Shown: positions 33,085 through 41,708 of the stretch, piece after piece
Numbering within the stretch: position 1 is the first letter of the stretch
How the letters are laid out: each line of letters begins with the position of its first letter
Assembly (NCBI RefSeq): GCF_016907535.1
Contig: NZ_JAFBCF010000001.1
Coordinates: forward strand, 2,480,001 to 2,544,000
Reading direction: 5' to 3'
Source of the DNA: Microlunatus panaciterrae
GTDB taxonomy: Bacteria; Actinomycetota; Actinomycetes; Propionibacteriales; Propionibacteriaceae
Length of the DNA: 64,000 nt
Translations under genes and position numbers: made by a program
The notes under the pieces: model-generated
What the model was told of the DNA's origin: nothing
The model's input: the letters and a program-made list of their open reading frames with translations, nothing else
Database searches by the model: none

Positions 33085-34422
33085 CTAGCCGAACTCCGGG
33101 TTCTCGGTGTCCGCCGCGGCGCGCAGGTTGCGCTGCCGGACCGCATGCTCGTCGGTGCGCGAGTCGTAGTGCCAGAAGTCACGGAGGGCCGCGGCTGTCA
33201 CCGCCACTCCGGCCACGCAGAGCACGCCGCCACTGATGATGGAGGTGCGTACGGTGGTCAGATCGGCCACCACACCGGACCGCAGCTGGCCACCGAGCGG
33301 ACCGATGGAGTAGGAGAGCATCTCGATCCCAGCCAGCCGGCCACGCATTGAGTCGGGGATGGTCTGGTGCCAGATCACCCCGCGGAACACGCCGCTGATC
33401 ATGTCGCAGCCGCCGGCCACGGCGAGCAGGGCGACGGTCAGCCAGAGGTTGGGAGCCAGCCCGGCCAGGCCGATGGCGGCGCCCCAGCCCATTGCCGCGA
33501 GGGTGACGGCACGGCCGTGGCGATGCACCCGCGCCGTCCAGCCGCTGGTGAGGGTGGCGATCATCGAGCCGATGGCCTCGGCGGTGTAGAGCAGGCCCAG
33601 AGCCTCGGGCTGCCTGAGGACTTCGATGGCGAGGGCCGGGAACAGCACGATCGGCATCGCCATGAACATGCCGACCATGTCGACGACATAGGTGCCGAGC
33701 AGGTCCTTGCGGCGGACCGCGTAGCGGATCCCCTCGGTGATCGTCGCCAGGCTCGGCGGTTTGCTCTCCCGGGCAGGGGGAAAGGGGCGCAGCCGGATCA
33801 GCATCAGGGTGGCCACAGCCATGCCGACCACCTCGACGGCGTAGGCGAGCCCGACGTCGAAGCGAGCGATCAGCAGGCCGCCGAGGCCAGGGCCGACCAG
33901 CATGCCCAGCTGGGATCCCAAAGCGGAGACGGAGATCGCCGCCGGCAGCTCGTCATGCTTGACCACCAGCGGGATGAGCGCCTCGCGACTGGGCCGTTGC
34001 AGTGCCGACGCGGTCGACATCAGAGCGCCGACGACATAGAGGACCCACGTGTGGGGGTCTTCGAGGAGCGCATTGGCGAGCAGCACACCCACGAGTGCGG
34101 CCTGGGCGGCTCCGGTGACGAGCTGCAGCCTGCGACGGTCGACATGATCGGCGAGCGCGCCGCCGTACAGCCCGAAGATGATCAAGGGAACCAGCTGCAC
34201 AATCCCCATGGCGCCAACGGCCAGGTTGGAGCCGGTCAGCTGGTAGAGCTGGTAGGGGACCGCGACGTAGCCGAACATCGCCCCGAGGTAGAAGATCGTT
34301 CCCGAGATGAAGAGCGTCCGAAAGTCCCGCGACGTCCGCAACGGCGTGATGTCGATCCGGGCGCCGAGCAGGCGTCTGCGCCAGCCACCCTGTCGTGCTG
34401 GTGGGGAGTCGCCGGTGGTCAC
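33085..34422 (-). CDS. MFS transporter (EntS-like)
   Basis: A 445-aa protein with about 12 hydrophobic segments. GALADHVDRRRLQ is the MFS loop 2-3 motif (GxLaDxxxRRr). ALQRPSREALIPLVVKHDELPAA and MRGRLAGIEMLSYSIGPLGGQLRSG are typical of the enterobactin-exporter/MFS_3 branch. The probable role is drug or siderophore efflux; the substrate is unknown. The start is GTG 34422, with a minus-strand CAGAAT 8 nt before it and no Shine-Dalgarno. It ends 3 nt from the convergent CHAP gene. Confidence 0.9.
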   Translation of the reverse strand: MTTGDSPPARQGGWRRRLLGARIDITPLRTSRDFRTLFISGTIFYLGAMFGYVAVPYQLYQLTGSNLAVGAMGIVQLVPLIIFGLYGGALADHVDRRRLQLVTGAAQAALVGVLLANALLEDPHTWVLYVVGALMSTASALQRPSREALIPLVVKHDELPAAISVSALGSQLGMLVGPGLGGLLIARFDVGLAYAVEVVGMAVATLMLIRLRPFPPARESKPPSLATITEGIRYAVRRKDLLGTYVVDMVGMFMAMPIVLFPALAIEVLRQPEALGLLYTAEAIGSMIATLTSGWTARVHRHGRAVTLAAMGWGAAIGLAGLAPNLWLTVALLAVAGGCDMISGVFRGVIWHQTIPDSMRGRLAGIEMLSYSIGPLGGQLRSGVVADLTTVRTSIISGGVLCVAGVAVTAAALRDFWHYDSRTDEHAVRQRNLRAAADTENPEFG

Positions 34423-34527
34423 GGTGGCTCATTCTGACAGACGGCTCCGGCGCCCCGGCCTTGAACGCCCCCACCTCCTACGGTTGAATGAGCACCCGGA
34501 CGTCGGACCTGCAGGTCCCACGCCCCT

Positions 34528-34600
34528 GGGCCTCTAGCTCAATTGGCAGAGCAGCGGACTTTTAATCCGCGGGTTGTGGGTTCGAGTCCCACGGGGCCCA
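34528..34600 (+). tRNA. tRNA-Lys (TTT), integration target
   Basis: Cloverleaf: acceptor GGGCCTC/GGGGCCC, anticodon arm GCGGA-CTTTTAA-TCCGC giving TTT (34561-34563), T-arm GTGGG-TTCGAGT-CCCAC. CCA is not encoded. From the anticodon stem to just past the 3' end it carries the 40-bp core repeated at 39137 and 49143. Confidence 0.97.
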
Positions 34601-34605
34601 CAAAA
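34566..34605 (+). repeat. att site 1 (tRNA-Lys 3' end)
   Basis: A 40-bp core starting TCCGCGGGTTGTGGGTTCGA and ending GGGGCCCACAAAA. It is identical to 39137-39176 and has one mismatch to 49143-49182. The integrase gene starts 78 nt away. Confidence 0.9.
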
Positions 34606-34682
34606 CACCTAGTGAACGGCCTACTGCAACGATGTGACTTCCGACCGCGCGCACGTTGGGGACGAACTGCGGGACGAATGGC

Positions 34683-35864
34683 TTACTGATCCGGGTTTGC
34701 GGCTCGCGGCTCGACGATGACGCCGTCCGGGTTGTAAGCCTCGAGCACAACGACGTTGGTGGCGTTCGTCGCACGCCGCCCGAGGTAGACGTCCTGCGTC
34801 ATCGAGACCCGTGAGTGACCGAGCTGGTCGGCGATCATGCGCGCAGTGGCTCCGCTGCGATCGAGGAGAGTCGCTACCGTCTTGCGATAGGTGTGGGTCT
34901 TCACCCAGTCGAACTCAGACCCCTCCCGGACGCGACGGAAGGCCTTACCGACGTTGCTTCGGTCACGCCAGCCACCGTGCGAATCGGGGAAGATGGGGCC
35001 ATCGAAACCTCCGAGCCGCACACGTCGCTGCTTGAGCAACTCGATACACCACGCCGGCAAGATCAGCCCTCGTTCCGAGGCGCGCGATTTCACCCGGTTG
35101 GCGACCAGTCCCTTGCCCTGCACGCGGATGATCGTGCGCCGGACAGCGATGGTGCCGGCGGCGAGATCGAGATCGGCCCACGTGACGCCGAGGGCCTCGC
35201 CGAGCCGGAGACCGGTCGCGAGCATGAACCGGGCGAGCTCGGGAAGGTCGTGACGCTGCGCGAACTCATTGCTGTCGAGGATGGCCAGCCAAGTCCGTAC
35301 TTCTTCAAATGAGAGGGCTCGCGCGGTGCGGTCTCGGTCGAGTTCGAGCGGAGTCAGATCGCGTACGGGGTTGCTCGGGATGGCTCCGCGCCGGACCAGC
35401 CAGCTACAGATCCCGGACAGCACCGACCTGGTCAGCTTGGCCGTCGCATACCCACGGTCGACGAGCACGGCCTGGACGAAGCGGTCGAGACGTGGAGTGG
35501 TCAGCTCGCCAAGCCGCAACGACCCGACGCCCGGCTCAATCACCCGCTTGACGACGTGGCGGTACTCGTCGTATGTCGATGGCGACCGTGCTCCCCGCTC
35601 GACCTGCGCCGCAAACATCTCCAGCCAGCCCTTCGCGGCATCGTCAAAGGTGGTCTTCGCCGTGTACTCGTCGTCGCCCGACGTGCCGAGCGCTACCTTG
35701 ACCGCCTTGAGCACCTCACGCGAGGCCTCTGCCCTCGACCGTCCGCTGCGCTTGATGCGTCGACCGCGGCCGGCGAAGTCGCGATAGCGAAGGTAGGCGA
35801 CGTACGACGAACCCTCACGAACGATGGTGAGACCTCCGTGCTCGCCCAGTCCGAGCGGCTTCAT
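34683..35864 (-). CDS. int: Tyrosine site-specific integrase
   Basis: A 393-aa tyrosine recombinase. An N-terminal arm-binding region (about 10-60) and a SAM-like core-binding domain (about 70-165) precede the catalytic domain with R220 (ATGLRLGEAL), K259 (RVKSR), H324-x-x-R327 (KTHTYRKT), H350 (QLGHS) and the nucleophile Y360 (DVYLG). All catalytic residues are present. It should recombine the tRNA-Lys 3'-end core. It overlaps the excisionase gene by 4 nt and lies next to att site 1, the usual AICE layout. Confidence 0.96.
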   Translation of the reverse strand: MKPLGLGEHGGLTIVREGSSYVAYLRYRDFAGRGRRIKRSGRSRAEASREVLKAVKVALGTSGDDEYTAKTTFDDAAKGWLEMFAAQVERGARSPSTYDEYRHVVKRVIEPGVGSLRLGELTTPRLDRFVQAVLVDRGYATAKLTRSVLSGICSWLVRRGAIPSNPVRDLTPLELDRDRTARALSFEEVRTWLAILDSNEFAQRHDLPELARFMLATGLRLGEALGVTWADLDLAAGTIAVRRTIIRVQGKGLVANRVKSRASERGLILPAWCIELLKQRRVRLGGFDGPIFPDSHGGWRDRSNVGKAFRRVREGSEFDWVKTHTYRKTVATLLDRSGATARMIADQLGHSRVSMTQDVYLGRRATNATNVVVLEAYNPDGVIVEPRAANPDQ

Positions 35865-36061
35865 CCGGCGATCTCCGTCGGGAGCGCGGCAACCCAGTCG
35901 CGCACATCTTGAGGCCGGTAGCGGAGCCGGCGCCCGACGATACGCCCGGGAGGCCCGGTCATTGCGCTTCGCCAGGCATACAACGTGTGCACGGGGATGC
36001 CGAGGTACTCCGAGACGTCCTGCACTGACCAGAGCCGGTCGTCGACCTTCGATACCGCCAT
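35861..36061 (-). CDS. xis: Excisionase / helix-turn-helix protein
   Basis: A 66-aa protein. LWSVQDVSEYLGIPVHTLYAWRSAMTGPPGRIVGRRLRYRPQDV is a winged-helix MerR/excisionase-like DNA-binding domain. It lies between rep and int, overlapping int by 4 nt and starting 5 nt after rep. It probably directs integrase toward excision. Confidence 0.9.
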   Translation of the reverse strand: MAVSKVDDRLWSVQDVSEYLGIPVHTLYAWRSAMTGPPGRIVGRRLRYRPQDVRDWVAALPTEIAG

Positions 36062-36066
36062 GATTC

Positions 36067-37559
36067 CTACCTCTCGTCCGGTTGATGTGAGTTCTTGTGT
36101 TCGGCTGCCTTCTGGGCGTATTCGCGGGCTCGGGCGGCGGCGGAGAGGGCGACGGCTTGTTCGGCGTCGTTGTCCCAGCCGGCGCCGGCGTATTGCCAGT
36201 GGCCGATGATCAGGGTGGTGTCGTCGTCGGCGTCGGCGAGCAGGTCAGCCTCGAGCGCCGCCAGGTCGAGTGGGCGGCCACCCTCGCGGGTTTCGGCGAT
36301 CAACGCGCTGGCGCGGCGTCGGGCTCGGCGGAGCGCGCCGAGAGTGATCGCGTACCGATGCGACTTGGAGGCGAAGTGGCCCCGGAAGCCGAGCATGCCC
36401 ACCCACTTGCCGAGCAACAGGTAATCGTCGGCGCCGGCATGACCCTGAACGCCGGCGAACCGCGCGCGTTGGGCGAGGTCGCGGACGGTGGCGCTGATCC
36501 GTTGTCCGTGGGCGGTGCCGCCCGGTCCGGTGTCGTCGACGGATTTGGTGGCGTACTTCGCGAGGTATCCGGCGACCTGCTCCGGGACGAGCGGAGCAGT
36601 GGGGTCGTCGGAGCGGCGGCCGATCCGCACGGGTCGGACGTCGAGCTGCTGCCCGAACGCCAGGGTGCGGGCGGGGTCGTCCTGGTCGACGCCGGGCACG
36701 GTCAGTCGGACGGTCTCACGGCGGCCTGGACGATGCGGGCGAGGAGTCGGCTGTCGAGCCGGGCCGGGGCGGCGGCGAACCCGTCCGGGGTGCTCGGCCC
36801 GTCGAGGCGGATGAGGGCGTGGAAGTGGACGACGCCGCGGCGTTGGTATTCGGCGACCTCGGCGTATTGCACGGTGGCCAGATCGCAGAGACGGTCGCCG
36901 CGGACGCCGATGGTTTTGGCCATCAGCCGGCGCAGGGTGATGGTGAATCGGCGCCAGAGCTCGGGCACCCACCATTGCCACACGACCTGGGAGTGGTAGT
37001 CGTAGCAGTCCGGGCAGAGCGGCTGGCCCAGGTCGGGGTCGTCGTCGCCGTGGCGGACCGGGCAGCTCAGGGGGCGGCCGTGTTCGCAGTGGCGGGTGTT
37101 GCGGTGCGGCCGGCCGCAGGCCCGGGTGCCATGGACGTGTCCGAACGACGGGGCTGTGAGGGTGGCGAACACCAGCGGGTTCTCCGCGACCGACTCGGGC
37201 ACGGTCTTGCCACCGATGACGCCGGCCCGGATGAGGTGGAACATGTCGGCGGCGTACACGCGTGAGCAGGCCGGGCACACCGATTCCCGCCGGTTGCCGC
37301 AGCGGATGTAGGTGACGCCGAGCGGTGCGTCGCTGCTGGCGTAGCTGGACAGAATCTCGCCCGTCGTGGCGTCGACGCGCATGGAGGAGCCGCGGAGCCG
37401 GATCGGGTGGGCGCAGTTGCCGACCCGGGCCAAAGCCTCAACGAACGGCATGAACTGGTTGGTGGCGCACATGCGCTGCAGCTGGTCGAGCATCTGCGGG
37501 GACCAGCCGGCGAACTGGTCGGCGACGATCGCCGCCAGGTTGAGATCAGACGCCGCCAT
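36067..37559 (-). pseudogene. RepSA-like replication initiator, frameshifted
   Basis: Reading from ATG 37559, the first 280 codons encode a Rep N-terminus with paired Cys motifs (CGNRRESVCPACS, CPDCYDYH) and the rolling-circle-type YQRRGVVHFHALIRLDG His motif. This frame ends early at 36702. The next frame continues homologously (ETVRLTVPGVD, YLAKYATKSVDD, MLGFRGHFASKSHRYAITLG) to 36067. A single missing base near 36718 explains both. Together they make about 496 residues, typical for AICE Rep proteins. It may be truly inactivated, or a sequencing error. A decayed relative lies at 44509-45085. Confidence 0.8.
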
Positions 37560-38030
37560 GTCCACGCCACCGCCCCAGGGGCGGGCCGCGCGATCCAACT
37601 AGGGCGGCTCCCACCGCGCGACCCACCCGGTCCAGGGGTCACCGCCACCGTGGAACGGGTGGCGGCCGCTCAGCGCCGGGAGCCTCCAGGCACGCTGAGA
37701 TATCAGGGACGACGGCGCAGATTCTGGAGTGAGGATTTGTGCGGCTCAGTTGGTGTATCGGCCACTCGGGCCGGGGTGGAGGTGCCGACCCTCCGGGGCT
37801 ATGCCCTCAATGTTTGGTATGTTTGCCGTCGATCAAAAGCATATGACATGGGTCTGACGACCCGGTCTCAGAAATAGGCGCCGAATTGACCGCCACTGTC
37901 CACCGACGTCCGCTGGTGCTCACTGATGCGCAATGGCTCTCATCCGTTGATCTAGCCGACGGACGGTGCGTTATGAAATCGTTACGGCGATGCGCTGAAT
38001 TCGCCCAACTTGCGTACAGGAGGCAATGCC
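37560..38030. other. Non-coding region upstream of rep (possible origin)
   Basis: No convincing gene. CCGCCACC (37642-37649) and GGTGGCGG (37658-37665) form an 8-bp inverted repeat, and a locally AT-rich patch (about 37810-37855, with CATATGACATGG) lies further out. The gap separates divergent rep and the MPI-domain gene, and an AICE origin often lies within or beside rep. Confidence 0.3.
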
Positions 38031-38648
38031 GTGGACGGACTCGAGATGGCGACCGCCGAGCGCACGGACCTCGCCGAATTCCTGTCGACTATGACGCCTG
38101 AACAGTGGGAGGCGCAATCGCTCTGCGAGCACTGGCGGGTGAGGGACGTGGTCGCTCATGTGATGAGCTTCGACGGCGTCACTCCGCTCGACGTGCTTCG
38201 CCGTGCCATCCGCGGTCGGCTCGTGAACATCAATCAGGTGGCCGTCGACGACCTTGCGTCCCTGAGCATCGACCAGCTCCTCGACAAGCTGCGGACTCAT
38301 CTGCGGCCACAGGGTTTGGCAACAACGTTCGGGGGCCGGCTCGCCCTGCTTGACGTCACCATCCATCATCAAGACATCCGGCGGCCGCTCGGTCTGCCAC
38401 GCCAGATCCCAGCTACACGGCTGCGCCGGGTATTGGCCGACAGCGTTCGAAGCCCCGAGCTACCGGGATGGCGCCATTCTCGCGGACTCCGCCTGACGCC
38501 GACTGACCTCGACTGGAGGCACGGCTCGGGACCCGAGCTCACAGGACCAGCGGAAGCCATGCTCATGGCGATCGCCGGGCGACGCGATGCCATCGGGGAA
38601 CTATCTGGTCCAGGCCAACCCCTATTGGCCCGCAGGCTCACCCGCTGA
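38031..38648 (+). CDS. Maleylpyruvate-isomerase-type (DinB-like, mycothiol-dependent) domain protein
   Basis: A 205-aa protein of the TIGR03083/MDMPI_N group: FLSTMTPEQWEAQSLCEHWRVRDVVAHV is the characteristic helical core with the metal-site His in VVAHV, and a second His region is DVTIHHQDIRR. Such proteins are DinB-fold thiol-dependent enzymes; the substrate is unknown. GTG 38031 is chosen because AGGAGG lies 8 nt upstream. It is the only cargo gene of unit 1. Confidence 0.85.
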   Translation: MDGLEMATAERTDLAEFLSTMTPEQWEAQSLCEHWRVRDVVAHVMSFDGVTPLDVLRRAIRGRLVNINQVAVDDLASLSIDQLLDKLRTHLRPQGLATTFGGRLALLDVTIHHQDIRRPLGLPRQIPATRLRRVLADSVRSPELPGWRHSRGLRLTPTDLDWRHGSGPELTGPAEAMLMAIAGRRDAIGELSGPGQPLLARRLTR

Positions 38649-39136
38649 CCGAAGGGCAACGAGCAGAAGGCAAGGAGCGGTATGCGACAACGGTTACGAA
38701 TTTCTATACTGACTCAAGGGCCTCGCTGCGCTCGGCCGCCGGCAGCTCCGCGTGTCCTCGCTGCGCTCCGGGCCGCTCCGCCGCCGGCACGAGGAGAGAA
38801 ACCAAAGGGGCGCAAAGAGCGATCCGCAGCCGTTTTCATGACCAAACCGTGCGGATCGCCGGTAGGAGGGAGTCGGCGGCCCGAAGTTGAGGGTTGGCTC
38901 AGCGCTGCCCGGCGTCAAGGGCGCTGCGCGTCGCTGCGCGATGGCCTCCGGCCACCCTTGACCCCGACCATCACCGAGCAAATTGGGCTGGTCATCGGGC
39001 CGCCGCCGGCTCCTGGCCGCGGGACGTATCAGGGGACAGATGCGGTCCAATTTCGCGGCAATCAGCCATGATCAACAGGCGCACAAGTTGGCTCTGAGAA
39101 GGCAGGTTGTTCTGATCGGTGCTGCCCAGAGAGGTT
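38649..39136. other. Non-coding attachment-proximal region with inverted repeats
   Basis: No credible gene. GCGATCCGCA (38819-38828) and TGCGGATCGC (38850-38859) form a 10-bp inverted repeat around 21 nt. GTCAAGGG (about 38914) is mirrored by CCCTTGAC (about 38955). CCTCGCTGCGCTC-type strings occur near 38722 and 38758. These may be arm-type or regulatory sites of the element. Confidence 0.35.
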
Positions 39137-39176
39137 TCCGCGGGTTGTGGGTTCGAGTCCCACGGGGCCCACAAAA
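39137..39176 (+). repeat. att site 2 (between the two tandem units)
   Basis: Exact 40-bp copy of the tRNA-Lys 3'-end core. After one different base the next five bases (ACCTA) also match site 1. Only the 3' part of the tRNA is present, so this is not a tRNA gene. Confidence 0.92.
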
Positions 39177-39379
39177 GACCTAATGGGACTCGTAGCGGTT
39201 TCTGTTTCGGTGGATGCTGTTGTCCGAGCCGGTCGCCGGTGATCACTTCAAATGCCTGGCCTCCTAGTCGGGGGCTTCTTCATCACAGTCCGTTGATCGG
39301 ATGACGCAGACGCCGTCACGATGCTGTCACGCTAGTGAGGGAGGCGCCTGCTGAGGCGGGCCACAATAGTGCCAGACGC

Positions 39380-39791
39380 ATGCGGAGCTGGCTTTGGGCA
39401 GTCGAGGCAGAGACCGCTGCCGCTGCCCATGAGGATCGTGGGTGCCGTAGCGCGCTGATCCATGCAGCCGACTGCCTGCCGCAGGGGTCAGGTATCGACC
39501 CAGAGCTTCCGTACCTCTCCCTTGACGAGCATCACCTGACCCGCTGGCGGGGGAGCGCGTTAGCCCGTCTCGGCGACCAGGAGGCCGTCAACCAGCTGAG
39601 CGCTGCTCTTGCGGACATGGACCCGGAGTACACGGGCGCCAAAGGCGCTCTGCACATCGACCTCGCTCAAGCGCTCGTCGCCGCGGACGCAAGAGATGAC
39701 GCGCGCAGCCACTTGCGCTGCGCGAGCCAACTCGCCGACCAAAACAGGATCAGTCAGGCAGCGACGACGCCTAGCGACCCTGGCCGCCTAA
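39380..39791 (+). pseudogene. Truncated TPR-containing (XRE-type) regulator remnant
   Basis: MRSWLWAVEAETAAAAHEDR, DPELPYLSLDEHHLTRWRG and MDPEYTGAKGALHIDLAQAL match the C-terminal TPR part of Streptomyces-type XRE regulators. No HTH is present. The natural ending (TGSVRQRRRLATLAA, stop 39789-39791) is in a different frame from the body, so there is a frameshift near 39745. It is convergent with the Nudix gene. Confidence 0.6.
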
Positions 39792-40362
39792 GCCTGCCGC
39801 TTCCCGTTAGCCAAGACGTACAGCAGAGCCACGAGCGACCCAGAGCCCAGAATCTCCCCTCGGCCATCAGCTCCATGACTGATCCCAAGGGCACCCAGTC
39901 GACACGACCCGCTTCCTCAGGGTCGGGCGGCTCCCCGATGCGTGTGGCTGAGTTGGCGACGTAGAGCTCGTGCGGGCTGTCGACCATGCCGATCATCGGC
40001 TGAAACGTCAGCAGGTCTGTGAGCGGTCCAGGCCGCCAGCCAGTCTCTTCCTCGACCTCACGGGCCGCGGAGGCTGGGCCTTCCTCCCCGGGGTCCACGA
40101 TCCCGCCCTGCAGCTCCCAGCCCCATTCGTCCGTGACGAACCGGTGCCGCCAGAGCATCAGCACCCGGTCCGCGTCGTCCATCACGGCCGCGATGGCGAC
40201 TCGTTGCAATCGCACCACGTGATGCTCGAAACGCTTGCCGTTCGGCGGCTCGACATCGACCTTGACCAGCCGCACCCACGGGTTGTCGTACAGCGTCCGC
40301 TCACCGAACACCTTCCAGCGGGCGCTCTCTAGCGTCTCATCCGTCAGTGCCTCATCTGCCAC
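39788..40362 (-). pseudogene. Nudix hydrolase (pif-like), frameshifted near its C-terminus
   Basis: The Nudix box is complete: G-IVDPG-E-EGPASAA-REVEEETGW (GX5EX7REUXEEXGU) at about residues 86-109. The frame then departs from family expectation at EGRFWALGRSW. A run of four C (39856-39859) is one base short: restoring it gives GEILGSGSLVALLYVLANGK and a stop at 39788. As read, the frame instead ends at 39754. In pSAM2 the immunity factor Pif is a Nudix protein, so this may be the entry-exclusion gene of unit 2. Confidence 0.7.
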
Positions 40363-40945
40363 ACCACGACGGTACAGCAGCCGCCCCGGCCAAGCCCGCC
40401 GTGAGTACTTTCCTTACTCGTTCAAGGCGAGCCTGCGGGCGCTCGCTGCGCTCGCGTCCTCGGCTCGCGGGGGCCAAGGCCCAACTCTGACCTAGCCCAT
40501 CACGAGTCGCTGGCCTGCATGGTGTCCCGGGGACAGCATAGCCAGGGTGCGCGAGTTCTTCGATATGTGCTGGCGGAGGCGATCTGACTACAAGTTTGCC
40601 TAAAGGCACCAATGTCAAGGACACTCGAATAGTGGTGGTGAGGCCCTGGCGCCAACCAGAGCCCCACCGTGAGCACCTAGTTAACCGCCTAGGTGCCCAT
40701 GAGGATCCGCACTGCATTCAGGATCAGGCTTCCGACGCTCGCTGTGGTACTCACGTACCGCAGCAGTGTCGGGGCTGTGCATCCACAGTGCTTACAGGAG
40801 CACAGTCTCCGGATCTTTCCTCCTCCGTGGTCTGCCATTCTCACCTCCTCGGACTAGCGGCCCCACTCCATCCGAGTGATGAAGTAAGCCCGCAGACCCC
40901 GAGGCATCTGAGCCTCGGCAGACCGTTCACTATTGAGTTGTAGCC
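40363..40945. other. Non-coding stretch in unit 2
   Basis: No convincing gene or RNA recognised. It contains a GCTCGCTGCGCTCGCG string near 40440 and short inverted repeats (for example around CACCTAGTTAACCGCCTAGGTG at 40674-40695). It ends at the A-tract of the terminator below. Confidence 0.3.
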
Positions 40946-40989
40946 AAAAAAAAACGCACGGAGGCGATTTCAGATTCGCTCCATGCGTT
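40946..40989 (-). terminator. Strong intrinsic terminator on the minus strand
   Basis: Minus-strand AACGCATGGAGCGA (40989-40976) pairs with TCGCCTCCGTGCGTT (40967-40953) with one mismatch and one bulge, followed by nine T (40954-40946). It ends a leftward transcript from the small-gene region of unit 2. Confidence 0.85.
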
Positions 40990-41001
40990 AGAACATGCCT
41001 A

Positions 41002-41181
41002 GGCAAGGAACTATTTTCCCTTGCCAGGACATTGGTATTTCGGTTGTGCCTCCAGTATGGGGCAATGTTGGCTGATCACGCAAGCCCCATTGCATGACAG
41101 CGTCAAGCCGTCGACAACCGGCCCGGTCGTCAGCGGCTTATTGTTGCCGTCGGCTGGGTGCCAGGGTGAAGTTCAGGTTCA
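41002..41181 (-). other. Possible small Cys-rich ORF without a start codon
   Basis: After the 41179 stop the same minus-strand frame reopens (HPADGNNKPLTTGPVVDG, LSCNGACVISQHCPILEAQ, PKYQCPGKGK) and stops just before the terminator. The composition looks protein-like, with five Cys, but there is no ATG or GTG start and two in-frame stops lie at its head. It may be a decayed gene. A GGCAAGG/CCTTGCC hairpin lies at 41002-41025. Confidence 0.3.
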
Positions 41182-41337
41182 AAGGAGCACGGCGACCACG
41201 CCGATTCCTACCGGGATCATCAACAAAGTCACCGCCCACTGCACATACGTCCACTCAAACGGCAACGTCGCACCCTTCGGCCCCAACCACACCGCCCGCA
41301 GCTTGCGCGGACCATCATCGGTACGAAGATCCGGCAT
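41179..41337 (-). CDS. Small single-pass membrane protein of AICE type
   Basis: A 52-aa protein: MPDLRTDDGPRKLRAVWLGP then LPFEWTYVQWAVTLLMIPVG ending IGVVAVLL, with one C-terminal hydrophobic helix. Fragments of related sequence occur at 41342-41480 and 44223-44279 on the same strand, so it is a repeated gene family of unit 2. The function is probably related to conjugative spread (inference from context). A 21-bp palindrome (41333-41353) overlaps the start codon. Confidence 0.6.
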   Translation of the reverse strand: MPDLRTDDGPRKLRAVWLGPKGATLPFEWTYVQWAVTLLMIPVGIGVVAVLL

Positions 41338-41341
41338 CGGC

Positions 41342-41480
41342 TCAGCCGATGCCAAGCGCGCTCAAGACACGCCCACAGGGGCCACCAGACCGACACCGGC
41401 CGGGCGTCATCAGCAGCGTCATGGCCCACGGTACATACGTCCACTCGAACGGAAGGCGTGGCCTTTCGAGCCTAATGGGA
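41342..41480 (-). pseudogene. Fragment of a second copy of the small membrane gene
   Basis: RLPFEWTYVPWAMTLLMTP parallels LPFEWTYVQWAVTLLMIP of the neighbouring intact gene, then diverges to a stop at 41342-41344. The 5' part is missing. A matching 5' part (VPDLRTDDGPRKL) is found 2.8 kb away beyond two IS elements, suggesting one gene split by insertions. Confidence 0.55.
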
Positions 41481-41708
41481 CTGCAGCAGGGTCTGCCTTC
41501 GCGGGATGATGCTGTTGTCCGAGCCGGCTGTCGGTGAGCACTGCAAACGCCAGGCCCTTTGAGGTCTATGGCTAGATCGTGCCCCGGCAGGTGGTGAGGA
41601 GACCGGGAGTGCTGGTGGGATGTCGTGCCGGTTGAGCACTGATCCATTAGGTCGTAGCAGGTCTTCTCCATGACTCGTAGCTGAACGGCGAGAGAGGGGA
41701 GACGGGGA

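Larger units (their letters stand above)
34566..39176. mobile_element. Minimal AICE-like integrative element (unit 1)
   Basis: Bounded by identical 40-bp att repeats (34566-34605 within tRNA-Lys and 39137-39176). It carries integrase, excisionase and a RepSA-like replication gene in the int-xis-rep order of pSAM2-type actinomycete integrative elements, plus one MPI-domain gene. No FtsK-like tra gene or kilB is present, so it is probably not self-transmissible. Confidence 0.8.

Noticed and set aside
38682-39071. Open frame of 129 codons in the gap before att site 2
   Set aside because: It is Arg/Pro-rich with no ribosome-binding site or family, and overlaps inverted repeats.
40596-40943. Open frame of 115 codons in unit 2
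   Set aside because: No motif, no promoter or Shine-Dalgarno, and it runs into the minus-strand terminator.
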